Below, piece by piece: positions 17,123-25,730 of a stretch of DNA of 64,000 nt (positions are counted from its first letter, which is position 1; every line of letters starts with the position of its first letter). Made by a program: the position numbers and the translations under genes. Source of the stretch: Streptomyces canus (GTDB taxonomy: Bacteria > Actinomycetota > Actinomycetes > Streptomycetales > Streptomycetaceae). The notes beneath the pieces are model-generated. The model did no database searches and was not told where the DNA came from. It saw only the letters and a program-made list of their open reading frames with translations. The DNA is taken from assembly GCF_001514145.1 (NCBI RefSeq), contig NZ_KQ948662.1, positions 55,798-119,797 on the forward strand. Direction: 5' to 3'.

Positions 17123-17911
17123 ATGGCGGCACCGCAGGCCCGGTGGAGCGCGCTGCTGGAGATGCTGACGCGCGACGGGCGGATCGAAGTCGAGTCGGCT
17201 GCCGAGGAGTTGCGTGTCTCCGCCGCGACCATCAGGCGCGACCTCGACGAGCTGGCCCGCCAGCAGATGGTCACCCGCACGCACGGCGGAGCCGTGATCA
17301 ACGCCATCGCCTATGACCTGCCCCTGCGCTACAAGGCCGCGCGCAAGGCTCCGGAGAAGGAGCGGATCGCGGACGCGGCCGCCGGGCTGGTGAAGGCCGG
17401 CGCCGTGGTGGGGCTGAACGGCGGCACCACGACCACCGAGGTGGCGCGAGCTCTGGCCACCCGCGCCGACCTGAGTTCCGGCGGCGCGGAGACGGCGGTC
17501 ACCGTGGTGACCAACGCCCTGAACATCGCCAACGAGCTGGTCGTACGGCGGCACGTCAAGCTCGTGGTGACCGGCGGGGTGGCCCGCCCTGCGTCCTACG
17601 AGCTGATCGGACCGCTGGCCACCGAACTGCTCGCGGAGATCGCACTGGACCAGGTCTTCATCGGAGTGGACGCCATCGACGTGGCCCACGGGGCGACCGC
17701 CCACCACGAGGGCGAGGCCAGCATCAACCGGGCCCTGGCCCGCCGGGCGCAGCAGGTCGTCGCGGTCGCCGACTCCTCCAAGCTGAACCGACGGGCCTTC
17801 GCCCGCATCTGCCCGGTGGCGGACATCGACGTCCTGGTGACCGACAAGGCCGCCTCGGACGAACTGACCGAGTCGTTCGAGGCGGCCGGTGTGGAGGTCA
17901 TCCGCGCCTGA
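17123..17911 (+). CDS. DeoR/GlpR-family sugar-phosphate-responsive repressor
   Basis: 262 residues. The N-terminal winged helix RWSALLEMLTRDGRIEVESAA, then EELRVSAATIRRDLDEL and TRTHGGAV, is the DeoR signature. The C-terminal sugar-phosphate sensor (DeoRC) carries GLNGGTTTTEVARALA, the phosphate-binding loop, VVTNALNIANEL, and the closing VAVADSSKLNRRAFARICPVADIDVLVTD. Such proteins bind a phosphorylated sugar and release DNA. AgaR and GatR relatives govern galactosamine or galactitol pathways. Divergent from the aldolase and upstream of a transporter on the opposite strand; repeated motifs in both promoter regions suggest it controls the whole 16-22 kb block. Confidence 0.92.
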   Translation: MAAPQARWSALLEMLTRDGRIEVESAAEELRVSAATIRRDLDELARQQMVTRTHGGAVINAIAYDLPLRYKAARKAPEKERIADAAAGLVKAGAVVGLNGGTTTTEVARALATRADLSSGGAETAVTVVTNALNIANELVVRRHVKLVVTGGVARPASYELIGPLATELLAEIALDQVFIGVDAIDVAHGATAHHEGEASINRALARRAQQVVAVADSSKLNRRAFARICPVADIDVLVTDKAASDELTESFEAAGVEVIRA

Positions 17912-17973
17912 CGCCGAGCGCCGCTGCCGTACCGGCCCCCGCGACGGCCCCGGCTGCGATGCGGATCCCGGCG

Positions 17974-18861
17974 TCATCCGCGCACGCCGCCCGCGGTCAG
18001 GCCGGCGACGAGGTAGCGCTCCACGAAGACGAACAGCACCACCACGGGCACGATCGCGACGATCGAGGTGGCGAACAGGTACTGCCACTGCTCGTGGTAC
18101 GAGGTGACGAAGCCGGGGATCGCCCTGGTCAGCGTCATCCGGTTGCCGGACGAGGTGATCGTGAGCGCCACCACGTACTCGTTCCACGCGCCGATGAAGG
18201 TGTAGACGAGCGCGGTCACCACGCCGGGCATGGCGAGCGGCAGGATGACACGGGTCAGGGCGCCGAACCGACCGGTGCCATCCAGCCAGGCCGCCTCCTC
18301 GAGTTCCTTGGGGATGCTCGCGAAGTACGCGTTGAGGATCCACACGCAGAACGGCAGGTTGAATGCCGCGTTCACCAGGATGAGGCCCTCGGCGGTGTCG
18401 GTCAGGTTGAGGCTGACCATCTCCCGGTAGATGCCGACCAGCAGCGCGGTCGGCGCGAACATCTGGGTGACGAGTACGAGGATCAGGAAGGCGCCGCGCC
18501 CCCGGAAGCGGTGCCGTGCGGTGTAGTACGCGGCGGGCAGTCCGACGGCCAGGGCGAGCAGCGTCGACGCCCCGGCGACGTACAGCGAGAACAGCAGCGC
18601 CTCTCCGACGCGTGGGTCGGTGAGCGACCAGATCTGCGTGAAGTTCGACCACTGCCAGTGGGAGGGCAGGTAGGACGGCGGGGACTTCATCAGTTCGGGC
18701 GTGGGTTTGAGCGCTGTCAGCAGCATTTCGGCGTAGGGCGCGAGAAACGCGAGCGCCACCAGCCAGCCGGCCGCGGTGAGCAGGACGGTGCGCAGTTTCA
18801 TCGGTCGTGGCCGCCTCCTGGGCGGCGTGGAGGTGCGGGGACTGACGGCGGTTCTGCTCAC
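17974..18861 (-). CDS. carbohydrate ABC transporter permease (MalG/LacG-like)
   Basis: 295 residues and about six membrane helices. GTG 18861 overlaps the TGA of the upstream permease (GTGA), a sign of translational coupling; an internal ATG (MKLRTVLL) is an alternative. LELYFA-type topology begins VLLTAAGWLVALAFLAPYAEM. The EAA loop that contacts the ATPase reads ELEEAAWLDGTGRFGALTRVILPLAMPG. It forms a heterodimer with the adjacent permease. No ATPase gene is present nearby, as usual in Streptomyces, where the shared MsiK ATPase drives many sugar importers. Confidence 0.93.
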   Translation of the reverse strand: MSRTAVSPRTSTPPRRRPRPMKLRTVLLTAAGWLVALAFLAPYAEMLLTALKPTPELMKSPPSYLPSHWQWSNFTQIWSLTDPRVGEALLFSLYVAGASTLLALAVGLPAAYYTARHRFRGRGAFLILVLVTQMFAPTALLVGIYREMVSLNLTDTAEGLILVNAAFNLPFCVWILNAYFASIPKELEEAAWLDGTGRFGALTRVILPLAMPGVVTALVYTFIGAWNEYVVALTITSSGNRMTLTRAIPGFVTSYHEQWQYLFATSIVAIVPVVVLFVFVERYLVAGLTAGGVRG

Positions 18862-19823
18862 GCGGTGTCCTCCTGTCGGCGGACGACGCGCAGATAGACC
18901 AGCACCACGGCGAGGACCAGCCCGAAGTTGACGACGGCCATGGCGGCCGACTCCCCCACCGACTGGTTGTCGAAGGCGAGTTTGTACAGGTAGGTGGTGG
19001 TCGTGTCGGTGCTGAAGCCGGGGCCGCCGCGCGTCATGGCCCAGATGATGGGGAACGAGTTGAACACGTTGATGACGTTGATGATCGCGGCGACCACCAG
19101 CGAGGGCCGCAGCAGCGGCAGGGTGATGCCGAGGTAGGCGCGGACCGGGCCCGCACCGTCCACCCGCGCCGCCTCGTAGACCTCGCCCGGGATGCTCTGC
19201 AGACCGGCCAGCAGGACGAACGAGGTGAACGGCAGCGAGACGAACACCGCCACGCCCATCATCGCCGCGAGTGCCTGCCCCGGATGGGCCAGCCAGTTGA
19301 CGGGGGCGTCGAGCACCCCGATGTCCATGAGCAGCCGGTTGATCACGCCGTAGAAGTTGTTGAGCATCCAGCGCCAGATGAGCGCCGTCATCAGCACGGA
19401 CGAGGCCCAGGGCACGATCATCGCCCACCGCACCAGCCGGCGCCCCGGGAAGCTCGCGTTCAGCAGTTGGGACAGGCCGAGGGAGACCAGGATCGTGACG
19501 GTGACGACCCCGACGACCCACACGACGGTGCGCAGCAGCACTCCGGGCAGGTCGCCCTCGGCGAACAGGTCGGTGTAGTTGCGGAGGCCGGCGAATCCCT
19601 CGGACAGTCCGGTGGAGCTCACCTTCGTCAGGGACGTACGGATCATCTCGATGATCGGCCAGACGACCATGGTCAGGATGAGGAGGGTCGCGGGCCCGAG
19701 CCACAACAGGGGCTCGAGCGCGCGCCATGACCTGCGACGGCGGCGCGGCGGATGCGGCGCCGGCGCCACCGGGGCCGGGTGTTCGGCCCCGGTGGCGCTT
19801 GCGGTGACATCGTGTACGGCCAC
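18858..19823 (-). CDS. carbohydrate ABC transporter permease (MalF/LacF-like)
   Basis: 321 residues. GTG 19823 lies just after the solute-binding gene stop. A proline- and arginine-rich cytosolic start (HPAPVAPAPHPPRRRRRSWR) precedes six membrane helices (LLWLGPATLLILTMVVWPII and onward). The EAA motif is EVYEAARVDGAGPVRAYLGITLPLLRP, and the C-terminal FNSFPIIWAMTRGGPGFSTDT is typical of the CUT1 family for oligosaccharides. Its partner is the overlapping downstream permease. CUT1 importers usually take di- or oligosaccharides, so uptake of glycan fragments is possible. Confidence 0.93.
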   Translation of the reverse strand: MAVHDVTASATGAEHPAPVAPAPHPPRRRRRSWRALEPLLWLGPATLLILTMVVWPIIEMIRTSLTKVSSTGLSEGFAGLRNYTDLFAEGDLPGVLLRTVVWVVGVVTVTILVSLGLSQLLNASFPGRRLVRWAMIVPWASSVLMTALIWRWMLNNFYGVINRLLMDIGVLDAPVNWLAHPGQALAAMMGVAVFVSLPFTSFVLLAGLQSIPGEVYEAARVDGAGPVRAYLGITLPLLRPSLVVAAIINVINVFNSFPIIWAMTRGGPGFSTDTTTTYLYKLAFDNQSVGESAAMAVVNFGLVLAVVLVYLRVVRRQEDTA

Positions 19824-19828
19824 CGAAG

Positions 19829-21088
19829 TCAGTCGCCCTTCTGCGCGGTCTTCTGGATCTCGCCCAGGACCTTCGCCGGGTCGCCGCCCGCCACCCCCGT
19901 GCCGATGCGCTGTTTCACGGCACCGTCGACCGCGGCCCACGCCGGATCGTCGGCGGGGGCGAACTCGGCGCTGGAGAGGGCATCGACGAACGGCTTGTAG
20001 TAAGCGGCGTTCCGGCTGTCGGAGCTGAGCACCTGACCGGCCGACTCGGTGACCGACAGGAACCCCTCGGTGGAGACGAACTTGGCGGCGTTCTCCTTCT
20101 GGTAGAAGAAGTCGAGGAATTTCTTCACCGCCGCCTTGTTCGACCCGTCGCTCTTCTTGAACGCGACGAGGTAGTCCTGCACGCCGAGCGTCTTGTGGGT
20201 GCTGCCGTCCTTGCTGGGCAGGGCCGCGACGCCGTAGTTCAGTTCGGCGTCGACCGGGTCGATGAAGCCCTTCCGCATGAAGACCGCCCCGTTGAGCATG
20301 CCGATCTTGCCCTGGGCGAACTGGTTGAAGACGTCCTTGCGGTTGGTGGCCTCCGGGTTGGGCTGGGTGACCTTTTCCTTCGTCAGTTTCCGCAGGTAGC
20401 TGAGGGTGTCGACATTGGCCTGCTGGTCGATCGTCCACTTGCCCGAGGCGTCGGTCCAGCCGCCGCCGTTGTTCATCGCCCAGATCTGGAACTCGGCCTG
20501 GGCCTCCTCGGGGCCCAGGGGCAGCCCGAGGCCGATGTAACCGGCCTGCTTGATCTTCTTGGCGTCGGCCTCGACCTCGGCCCAGGTGGACGGCGGCTTG
20601 GCTATGCCCGCCTTGGCGAAGATGTCCTTGTTGTAGAAGAACAGGCGCGCGCTGGAGATGAAGGGCAGGCCGTACTGGGCCCCGTTGTACTGCGCCTTCT
20701 GCCGGAACAGCGGGAGGAAGTCGGCCAGCACCTTGGGCGAGACGACGTCCTGTGCCTTGTGAACCAGGCCGTCGCGGGCGAAGTCGGAGAACTTGTTGTA
20801 GTTGAGGATGTCGGGTTCCTGCTTGGTCTGGACGTACGTCTTGACCTTGGAGTCCATCTGCTCCCAGTCGACGACTTCGAGGTTCACCCGGTAGCCGGGG
20901 TTCGCCTTTTCGAAGTCCTTGATCAGCGCAGTCCAGTAGGCCTGGGTGTCGTCGTCGTACTTCGCCGCGACGAACCTGATCGTCTTGCCGTCGGATCCGC
21001 CGCTGTCCGAGGCGCTGCCCTTGCCACAACCGGTGAGGGCCAGTGCCAGGGCCGTACCCCCGGCGAGGCCCGCGAGGTGCCGTTTCAC
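19829..21088 (-). CDS. extracellular sugar-binding lipoprotein (CUT1 SBP)
   Basis: About 419 residues. GTG 21088 has GAGAGG six bases upstream and gives VKRHLAGLAGGTALALALTGC, a lipoprotein signal ending in a clear lipobox (LTGC). ATG 21109 or 21124 would add an N-terminal tail without a ribosome site. The mature domain shows the periplasmic-binding-protein type II fold: KTIRFVAAKYDDDTQAYWTALIKDFEKANPGY, later GLPLGPEEAQAEFQIWAMN and KSDGSNKAAVKKFLDFFYQKE. It delivers ligand to the two permeases downstream. Ligand identity is not readable by eye; the flanking SIS isomerase and aldolase suggest an amino sugar or related hexose. Confidence 0.92.
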   Translation of the reverse strand: MKRHLAGLAGGTALALALTGCGKGSASDSGGSDGKTIRFVAAKYDDDTQAYWTALIKDFEKANPGYRVNLEVVDWEQMDSKVKTYVQTKQEPDILNYNKFSDFARDGLVHKAQDVVSPKVLADFLPLFRQKAQYNGAQYGLPFISSARLFFYNKDIFAKAGIAKPPSTWAEVEADAKKIKQAGYIGLGLPLGPEEAQAEFQIWAMNNGGGWTDASGKWTIDQQANVDTLSYLRKLTKEKVTQPNPEATNRKDVFNQFAQGKIGMLNGAVFMRKGFIDPVDAELNYGVAALPSKDGSTHKTLGVQDYLVAFKKSDGSNKAAVKKFLDFFYQKENAAKFVSTEGFLSVTESAGQVLSSDSRNAAYYKPFVDALSSAEFAPADDPAWAAVDGAVKQRIGTGVAGGDPAKVLGEIQKTAQKGD

Positions 21089-21282
21089 GGAGTACCTCTC
21101 CGCACGCATGGCGTGCTTGTTCAAGCGCGTGCTCGCCTGATTGCGCGCTCGCTTGCTTGTTTATGCTCGATTCCTGGTGCTATCAATCATCGAACGACAT
21201 GATGCTCAATCAAGCGCGCACAGTGTCAAGGGCCGTCACATCACGTATCGGTCACGCCGTGCGCCCGAGAGGGGAGTCCCCG
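21089..21282. promoter_or_regulatory. divergent promoter/operator region with repeated DeoR-like elements
   Basis: This A/T-richer gap between the binding-protein and SIS genes is packed with repeats: CTTGTTCAAG near 21116 (perfect palindrome), TGATTGCGCGC at 21139, TTGCTTGTTT at 21154-21163, CAATCATCGAAC from 21184 and CAATCAAGCGC at 21207-21217. TGATTG and CAATCA are complementary half-sites. The pattern recurs upstream of the aldolase, pointing to one regulator. Confidence 0.55.
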
Positions 21283-22182
21283 ATGAGTCAGACCGACATC
21301 GAGATCGCCACCCAGCCCGACTGCTGGCGGCAGGCCGTGGCCCTGGCCCGGAGGCCCGACGGTCCCGTCTCCACCTCCCTGCCCCGGCACGGTGAGCGGG
21401 TGGCCGTCGTCGGCTGCGGGACGTCCTGGTTCATCGCCCAGGCGTACGCGGCACTGCGGGAGTCGGGCGGCCATGGCGAGACCGATGCCTTCCCCGCCTC
21501 CGAGATGCCGGGCGGGCGGGCCTACGACCGGGTGGTCGCGCTGACCCGGTCCGGCACCACGACCGAAGTGCTGGAGCTGCTCGGCCGACTGCGCGGGCAC
21601 ACCCGCACGACCGCGGTGACCGCGGTGCCGCAGTCGCCGGTGACGGGGCCGGCGGACGCCGTCGTCGTGCTCGACTTCGCCGACGAGACCTCGGTCGTCC
21701 AGACCCGGTTCGCCAGCACGGAACTGGTCCTCCTACGGGCCCACTTGGGCGAGGACCTGGAGCAACTTCCGCAGCAGGGGCGCGCCGCGCTGGACGAACC
21801 GCTGCCGGCCGGGGTGTTGGAGGCCGAGCAGTTCACCTTCTTGGGGCAGGGCTGGGCCTACGGCATCGCCCAGGAGGCTGCGCTGAAGATGCGCGAGGCG
21901 GCGGGCGCCTGGACCGAGGCCTATCCGGTGATGGAGTACCGGCACGGCCCGATCAGCGTCACCGCACCCGGCCGCGTGGCGTGGTGGTTCGGGGACCCGG
22001 CCGCCATGCCGCCGGGCCTCGCCGACGAGATCGCGCGCACCGGCGGGCAGTTGGTGGCGCTCGGCCGGGACCCGCTGGCGGATCTCGTCGTGGTGCACCG
22101 GCTGGCCTCCGCCCTCGCCTCGGCGCGCGGGCTGGACCCCGACAATCCGCGCCATCTGACCCGTTCCGTGATCCTGGCCTGA
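21283..22182 (+). CDS. SIS-domain sugar isomerase/deaminase (AgaS/GlmS-C-like)
   Basis: 299 residues with two sugar isomerase (SIS) domains. ATG 21283 has GGGGAG upstream. Domain one holds VAVVGCGTSWFIAQAYAAL and VVALTRSGTTTEVLELL, the phosphosugar-binding Ser/Thr loops. Domain two holds FTFLGQGWAYGIAQEAALKMREAAGAWTEAYPVMEYRHGP, the catalytic-Glu and His region seen in GlmS and AgaS. AgaS converts galactosamine-6-phosphate to tagatose-6-phosphate and ammonia. With the tagatose-bisphosphate-like aldolase at 16.1 kb this makes a galactosamine route attractive, though a GlmS-like glucosamine or fructosamine substrate is possible. It is divergent from the binding-protein operon. Confidence 0.87.
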   Translation: MSQTDIEIATQPDCWRQAVALARRPDGPVSTSLPRHGERVAVVGCGTSWFIAQAYAALRESGGHGETDAFPASEMPGGRAYDRVVALTRSGTTTEVLELLGRLRGHTRTTAVTAVPQSPVTGPADAVVVLDFADETSVVQTRFASTELVLLRAHLGEDLEQLPQQGRAALDEPLPAGVLEAEQFTFLGQGWAYGIAQEAALKMREAAGAWTEAYPVMEYRHGPISVTAPGRVAWWFGDPAAMPPGLADEIARTGGQLVALGRDPLADLVVVHRLASALASARGLDPDNPRHLTRSVILA

Positions 22183-22537
22183 CCGGGCGCCCCCCCGGAA
22201 GGATCTCGGGGCCGCAGAATTTACATGCCCGTTACGAACGGTTTCCGGGCCCGCCGAGGCCGGTCGGCGGGTCCCGGGACCGACCGCCACCAGGGACAAC
22301 AGCCGCTCCACGACAGCCCTCGGGGCACTCCGGACGCCGTGTGCCCCGCATGTTGACAGGTGGCGATTCCCGCAAGAGCATGTGCGAAATCGCTTCGAAT
22401 CTTGCATCTGTACGCAGAATCAAGCAGAACACAGTCCTGGCGGGCACCGCGCTTCTTCGTGACCGTGCGCTCCGCACGCCACCGGCACCACGCACCGCCG
22501 CTCCTGAGCCACCGTCCTGTCCGACAGGAGGACACGA
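22183..22537 (+). promoter_or_regulatory. 355-bp leader and promoter region of the glycosidase operon
   Basis: No gene is evident. TTGACA at 22353-22358 is a good -35 but I find no clean -10 at 17-19 bp. A short inverted repeat CGAA-ATCGC-TTCG sits near 22385-22397 and is a candidate operator. The GTG start at 22538 is preceded by AGGAGG. A transcription start would probably lie around 22380-22440. Confidence 0.5.
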
Positions 22538-25500
22538 GTGCACGCCCGATTGAGCAGTCCCGGCGGCCTGTTGCTCGCTGCCGCACTGACCGCCGCCATG
22601 CTGATGGCGCCCCTCACCGGCTCCACCGCCGCGGCCACGGCCGCCTCCACCACCGCCACCGCCACCGCCGGTCCGAAGGTGACCCGCACCGCGAACGCCG
22701 TCACGGTCTCCGTGCCGGCCTCCGCCAACGCCCCCGGCTACACCCTCGACGTGGCCACCGACGAACTCGCCCTGACCACGCGCCGCGCCGGGAAGACCGT
22801 GCTCGCCACCACCTCCGGCGACACCGGCGCCCTGCGCTTCGCCACGGCCGACGGCACCTGGCAGCACGCGACCGGGGTCACCGACTGGACGTGGAAGAAC
22901 GGCGTCCTGACCGTCACGGCCGACAGCACGCTCGCCGGCGCCACGGTGGAGGCCCGGATCACCCCCGGTGCCGATCGCTACCAGCTCGACTGGGACGTCC
23001 GAGGCGGCGCACCGAAGCAACTGGGCCTCACCTACGACCTGTCGTCGGCCGGCCACTGGTACGGCCACGGCGAGGCCGAGACCCCGCAGGGCGGTCCCGG
23101 CACCGACCAGCCCTGGCCGCTGGACGCCGGCGAGGTCGACCATCCGACCTTCGGCCCGGCGTCGTACCACATGATCGACCCGTTCTGGTACACCTCCAAG
23201 TCGACCGGTCTGCGCGTCGACACCGGAAATGTCATGGACGTGGCGCTCAACAAGGGCAAGGACGGCCTCGGCAGCTTCGTCGTCGAGTCGCCCGACACCT
23301 TCAAGGCCACCGTGTTCGTCGAGTCGACCCCGCTGGAGGTCTACCGCGACTACGTCGGCATCGTCGGCAAACCCACCAAGTCCGACGCCCCGTACGAGCA
23401 GTACGCCAAGCCGCTGTGGAACTCCTGGGCGCAGTTCTACACCAAGGTCGACCAGGAGAAACTGCTCGACTACGCCACCGACCTCCACGACAACGGGCTG
23501 GACGGGCACACCATCCAGCTCGACGACAAGTGGGAGTCGAACTACGGCAATCTGACCTGGGATCCCAAGACCTTCCCCGATCCCAAGGGCCTCTCCAAGA
23601 AGATCCATGACATGGGGTTCGACTTCGGCGTCTGGGTCACCCTGTGGATCAACCTGGACTCCGCCAACTACCAGTACGCGGTCGACCACGGCTATCTGCT
23701 CATGGACGCCAAGGACAAGACCAAGCCGTGTGACGTGACCTGGTGGAACGGCGAGGCGGGGATCATCGACCTGGCCAACCCCGAGGCCAAGGCGTGGTAC
23801 GAGGGCAACCTCAAGTCCCTCATGGACACGTACGACATCGACGGGCTCAAGTTCGACACGCGCTTCTTCGACGAGAGGTGCGCGCCGCGCGAGGGCTCCC
23901 AGGTCACGGACTACCAGAAGCTGGGCACGCAGCTCGCCGACGAGTTCGACCTCCAGGGCGCCGGTATCCGGGTGCACTGGAACAAGACGGCCCACGAGGC
24001 CGGCTTCGTCACCCGCCAGGTCGACAAGGGCACCGGCTGGGACTCCCTGCGCGCCTCCGCCTCCCAGAACCTGGCGATCTCCACTATCGGCTACCCGTTC
24101 GTCGAGTCCGACATGATCGGCGGCTCGGGCGGCCAGCCCGCGCCGACGAAGGACGTACTGGTGCGGTGGGCGCAATCCGCCTCGCTGATGCCGCTGATGT
24201 ACGCCTCGACCTCGCCGGTGGACACCAACGACACCACCACCGGCCAGAAGGTCGACTACGACCAGGAGACGGTGGACCTCTACCGGCAGGCGATCAGGAC
24301 GCACGAGAAGCTCGCCCCCTATATCTGGGACCAGGTGCAGAGCACCCTGAAGACCGGCGATCCGATCATGCGGCCGCTGTTCTTCGACTTCCCGAAGGAC
24401 GAGGCGAGTTACACGGTCGCCGACGAGTGGATGCTCGGCCCGGCCGTGCTGGCGGCGCCGAAGCTGAGCACCGGAGCCACCCGCTCCGTGCATCTGCCGC
24501 CGGGCACCTGGTACGACGTCAACCAGGGCACGGTGATTCGCGGACCCAAGACCCTCAGGGGGTACGCGGCGCCGCTCGGCGTCACGCCGGCCTTCGTCAA
24601 CCTCAAGGCCAAGGGCGCGGACAAGGCCATCAGGGCGCTCAAGCGCGACGACGCTCCGGCCGCCGCCGTCCTGATCACCCCGGACGCCCCGGCCACCGAC
24701 GCCGGCAAGCCGTTCCAGGTGACCACCGACGTGACCAACTGGAGCACCGGAACCATCAGGAGTGTCAAGGCGGCCCTGGTCCTGCCCGACGGCTGGAGCG
24801 CCAAGTCGGCCGGTCCGACCACGGCGAGCTCCCTCAAGAACGGCGCGACACTCACCACCACCTGGACGGTGACCCCAGCCGAGGACGCCCGTTGGGGCAG
24901 CCATGCCCTCACCGGCACCGCCACCTACACCGGCTCCAAGGGCTCGACGAAGGTGTCCGACACCGTGCAGGCGCAGGTGAAGGCCGCTCCGAGCAGTGTG
25001 CAGGCGCCGTACCTGACGACCGACACCACCTCTGAGGACCCCCAATACGCCCAGGCCGGTGATCAGTTCGCCATCTGGGCGGGCGGCCAGGACCTGTCCG
25101 GCTGGAAGGACGAGAAGGGCGTCATCTACCGCGACGACGCGGCCGGCGAGAAGTCCACTGTGCAGGCCCAGTTGGTCTCCCAGAAAAGCGCCTCACCGGT
25201 CGGCAAGGCGGGCATCGCCCTCGCCAACGACCTGACCGCACCCGAGAAGGGCGGTTACGCGGTGCTGGTCATGACCCAGAGCTACGGACTGGAGTTCATG
25301 ACCGACAGCAACGGCGACGGGAAGCTCGACACCTGGGCGGGCGGCGGCGCCACCTACCACCCGGCGTATCTCAAGCTGACGCGGGACGGCACCACCTACA
25401 CCGCGTACGCCAGCAAGGACGGCCAGACCTGGTCGCAGGTGGGCACCGCCGAGGTGCCGTCGGCCGCGGGCACCGAAGACGCCGGGATGGTCGCCGGCGC

Positions 25501-25567
25501 GGCCAACGTCAACTACCCCGGCGAGAACATCGAAGCCGTCTTCAGCGGATTCACCGTCACCTCCTGA
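22538..25567 (+). CDS. secreted GH31 glycoside hydrolase (MYORG-like) with NEW3 and DUF1349-like modules
   Basis: 1009 residues. The GTG start has AGGAGG seven bases upstream. A Sec signal (LLLAAALTAAMLMAPLTG) is followed by an N-terminal beta-sandwich, then the (beta/alpha)8 barrel starting near KPLWNSWAQFYTKVD. DIDGLKFDTRFFDE places a likely nucleophile at Asp440; IGYPFVESDMIGG places the likely acid at Asp525. The IGYPFV..DMIGG block is shared with MYORG, a GH31 alpha-galactosidase, so alpha-galactosidase or alpha-N-acetylgalactosaminidase activity is more likely than alpha-glucosidase. About residues 705-825 form a NEW3 domain and 830-1009 a DUF1349-like (LamG-fold) carbohydrate module. 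First gene of the large operon; 176 bp are almost identical to the second GH31. Confidence 0.9.
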   Translation: MHARLSSPGGLLLAAALTAAMLMAPLTGSTAAATAASTTATATAGPKVTRTANAVTVSVPASANAPGYTLDVATDELALTTRRAGKTVLATTSGDTGALRFATADGTWQHATGVTDWTWKNGVLTVTADSTLAGATVEARITPGADRYQLDWDVRGGAPKQLGLTYDLSSAGHWYGHGEAETPQGGPGTDQPWPLDAGEVDHPTFGPASYHMIDPFWYTSKSTGLRVDTGNVMDVALNKGKDGLGSFVVESPDTFKATVFVESTPLEVYRDYVGIVGKPTKSDAPYEQYAKPLWNSWAQFYTKVDQEKLLDYATDLHDNGLDGHTIQLDDKWESNYGNLTWDPKTFPDPKGLSKKIHDMGFDFGVWVTLWINLDSANYQYAVDHGYLLMDAKDKTKPCDVTWWNGEAGIIDLANPEAKAWYEGNLKSLMDTYDIDGLKFDTRFFDERCAPREGSQVTDYQKLGTQLADEFDLQGAGIRVHWNKTAHEAGFVTRQVDKGTGWDSLRASASQNLAISTIGYPFVESDMIGGSGGQPAPTKDVLVRWAQSASLMPLMYASTSPVDTNDTTTGQKVDYDQETVDLYRQAIRTHEKLAPYIWDQVQSTLKTGDPIMRPLFFDFPKDEASYTVADEWMLGPAVLAAPKLSTGATRSVHLPPGTWYDVNQGTVIRGPKTLRGYAAPLGVTPAFVNLKAKGADKAIRALKRDDAPAAAVLITPDAPATDAGKPFQVTTDVTNWSTGTIRSVKAALVLPDGWSAKSAGPTTASSLKNGATLTTTWTVTPAEDARWGSHALTGTATYTGSKGSTKVSDTVQAQVKAAPSSVQAPYLTTDTTSEDPQYAQAGDQFAIWAGGQDLSGWKDEKGVIYRDDAAGEKSTVQAQLVSQKSASPVGKAGIALANDLTAPEKGGYAVLVMTQSYGLEFMTDSNGDGKLDTWAGGGATYHPAYLKLTRDGTTYTAYASKDGQTWSQVGTAEVPSAAGTEDAGMVAGAANVNYPGENIEAVFSGFTVTS
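24275..24450 (+). repeat. 176-bp near-identical block shared with the second GH31 gene (copy 1)
   Basis: Matches 36582-36757 with only three differences that I can count (near 24296, 24321 and 24391). The flanking sequence falls away to ordinary paralogue divergence. It encodes YRQAIRTHEKLAPYIWDQVQ and the following 38 or so residues. Confidence 0.85.
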
Positions 25568-25598
25568 CACGCCGGTTTCGCCAGTACCACCCTCCGGT

Positions 25599-25704
25599 TT
25601 CCCGGCAGGCCCCCTCCCCCCTTGAGGGCTGCCGGGAACCATCCCCGCTTCCCGTGCAGGACTCCCGGCCCCCGTGGGAGTCCGCCGGGGACCACTCCCT
25701 GCAC
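25599..25704 (+). promoter_or_regulatory. two hairpins between GH31 and GH123 genes
   Basis: TTCCCGGCAG (25599-25608) pairs perfectly with CTGCCGGGAA (25629-25638). GGACTCCC (25659-25666) pairs with GGGAGTCC (25676-25683), and GTGCAGG (25654-25660) can instead pair with CCTGCAC (25698-25704). This 163-bp spacer is the only sizeable gap in the operon; it may be a partial terminator, attenuator or mRNA-stability element. Confidence 0.55.
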
Positions 25705-25730
25705 CTCCGTGAGAGAGGGAACCCAGCCCC

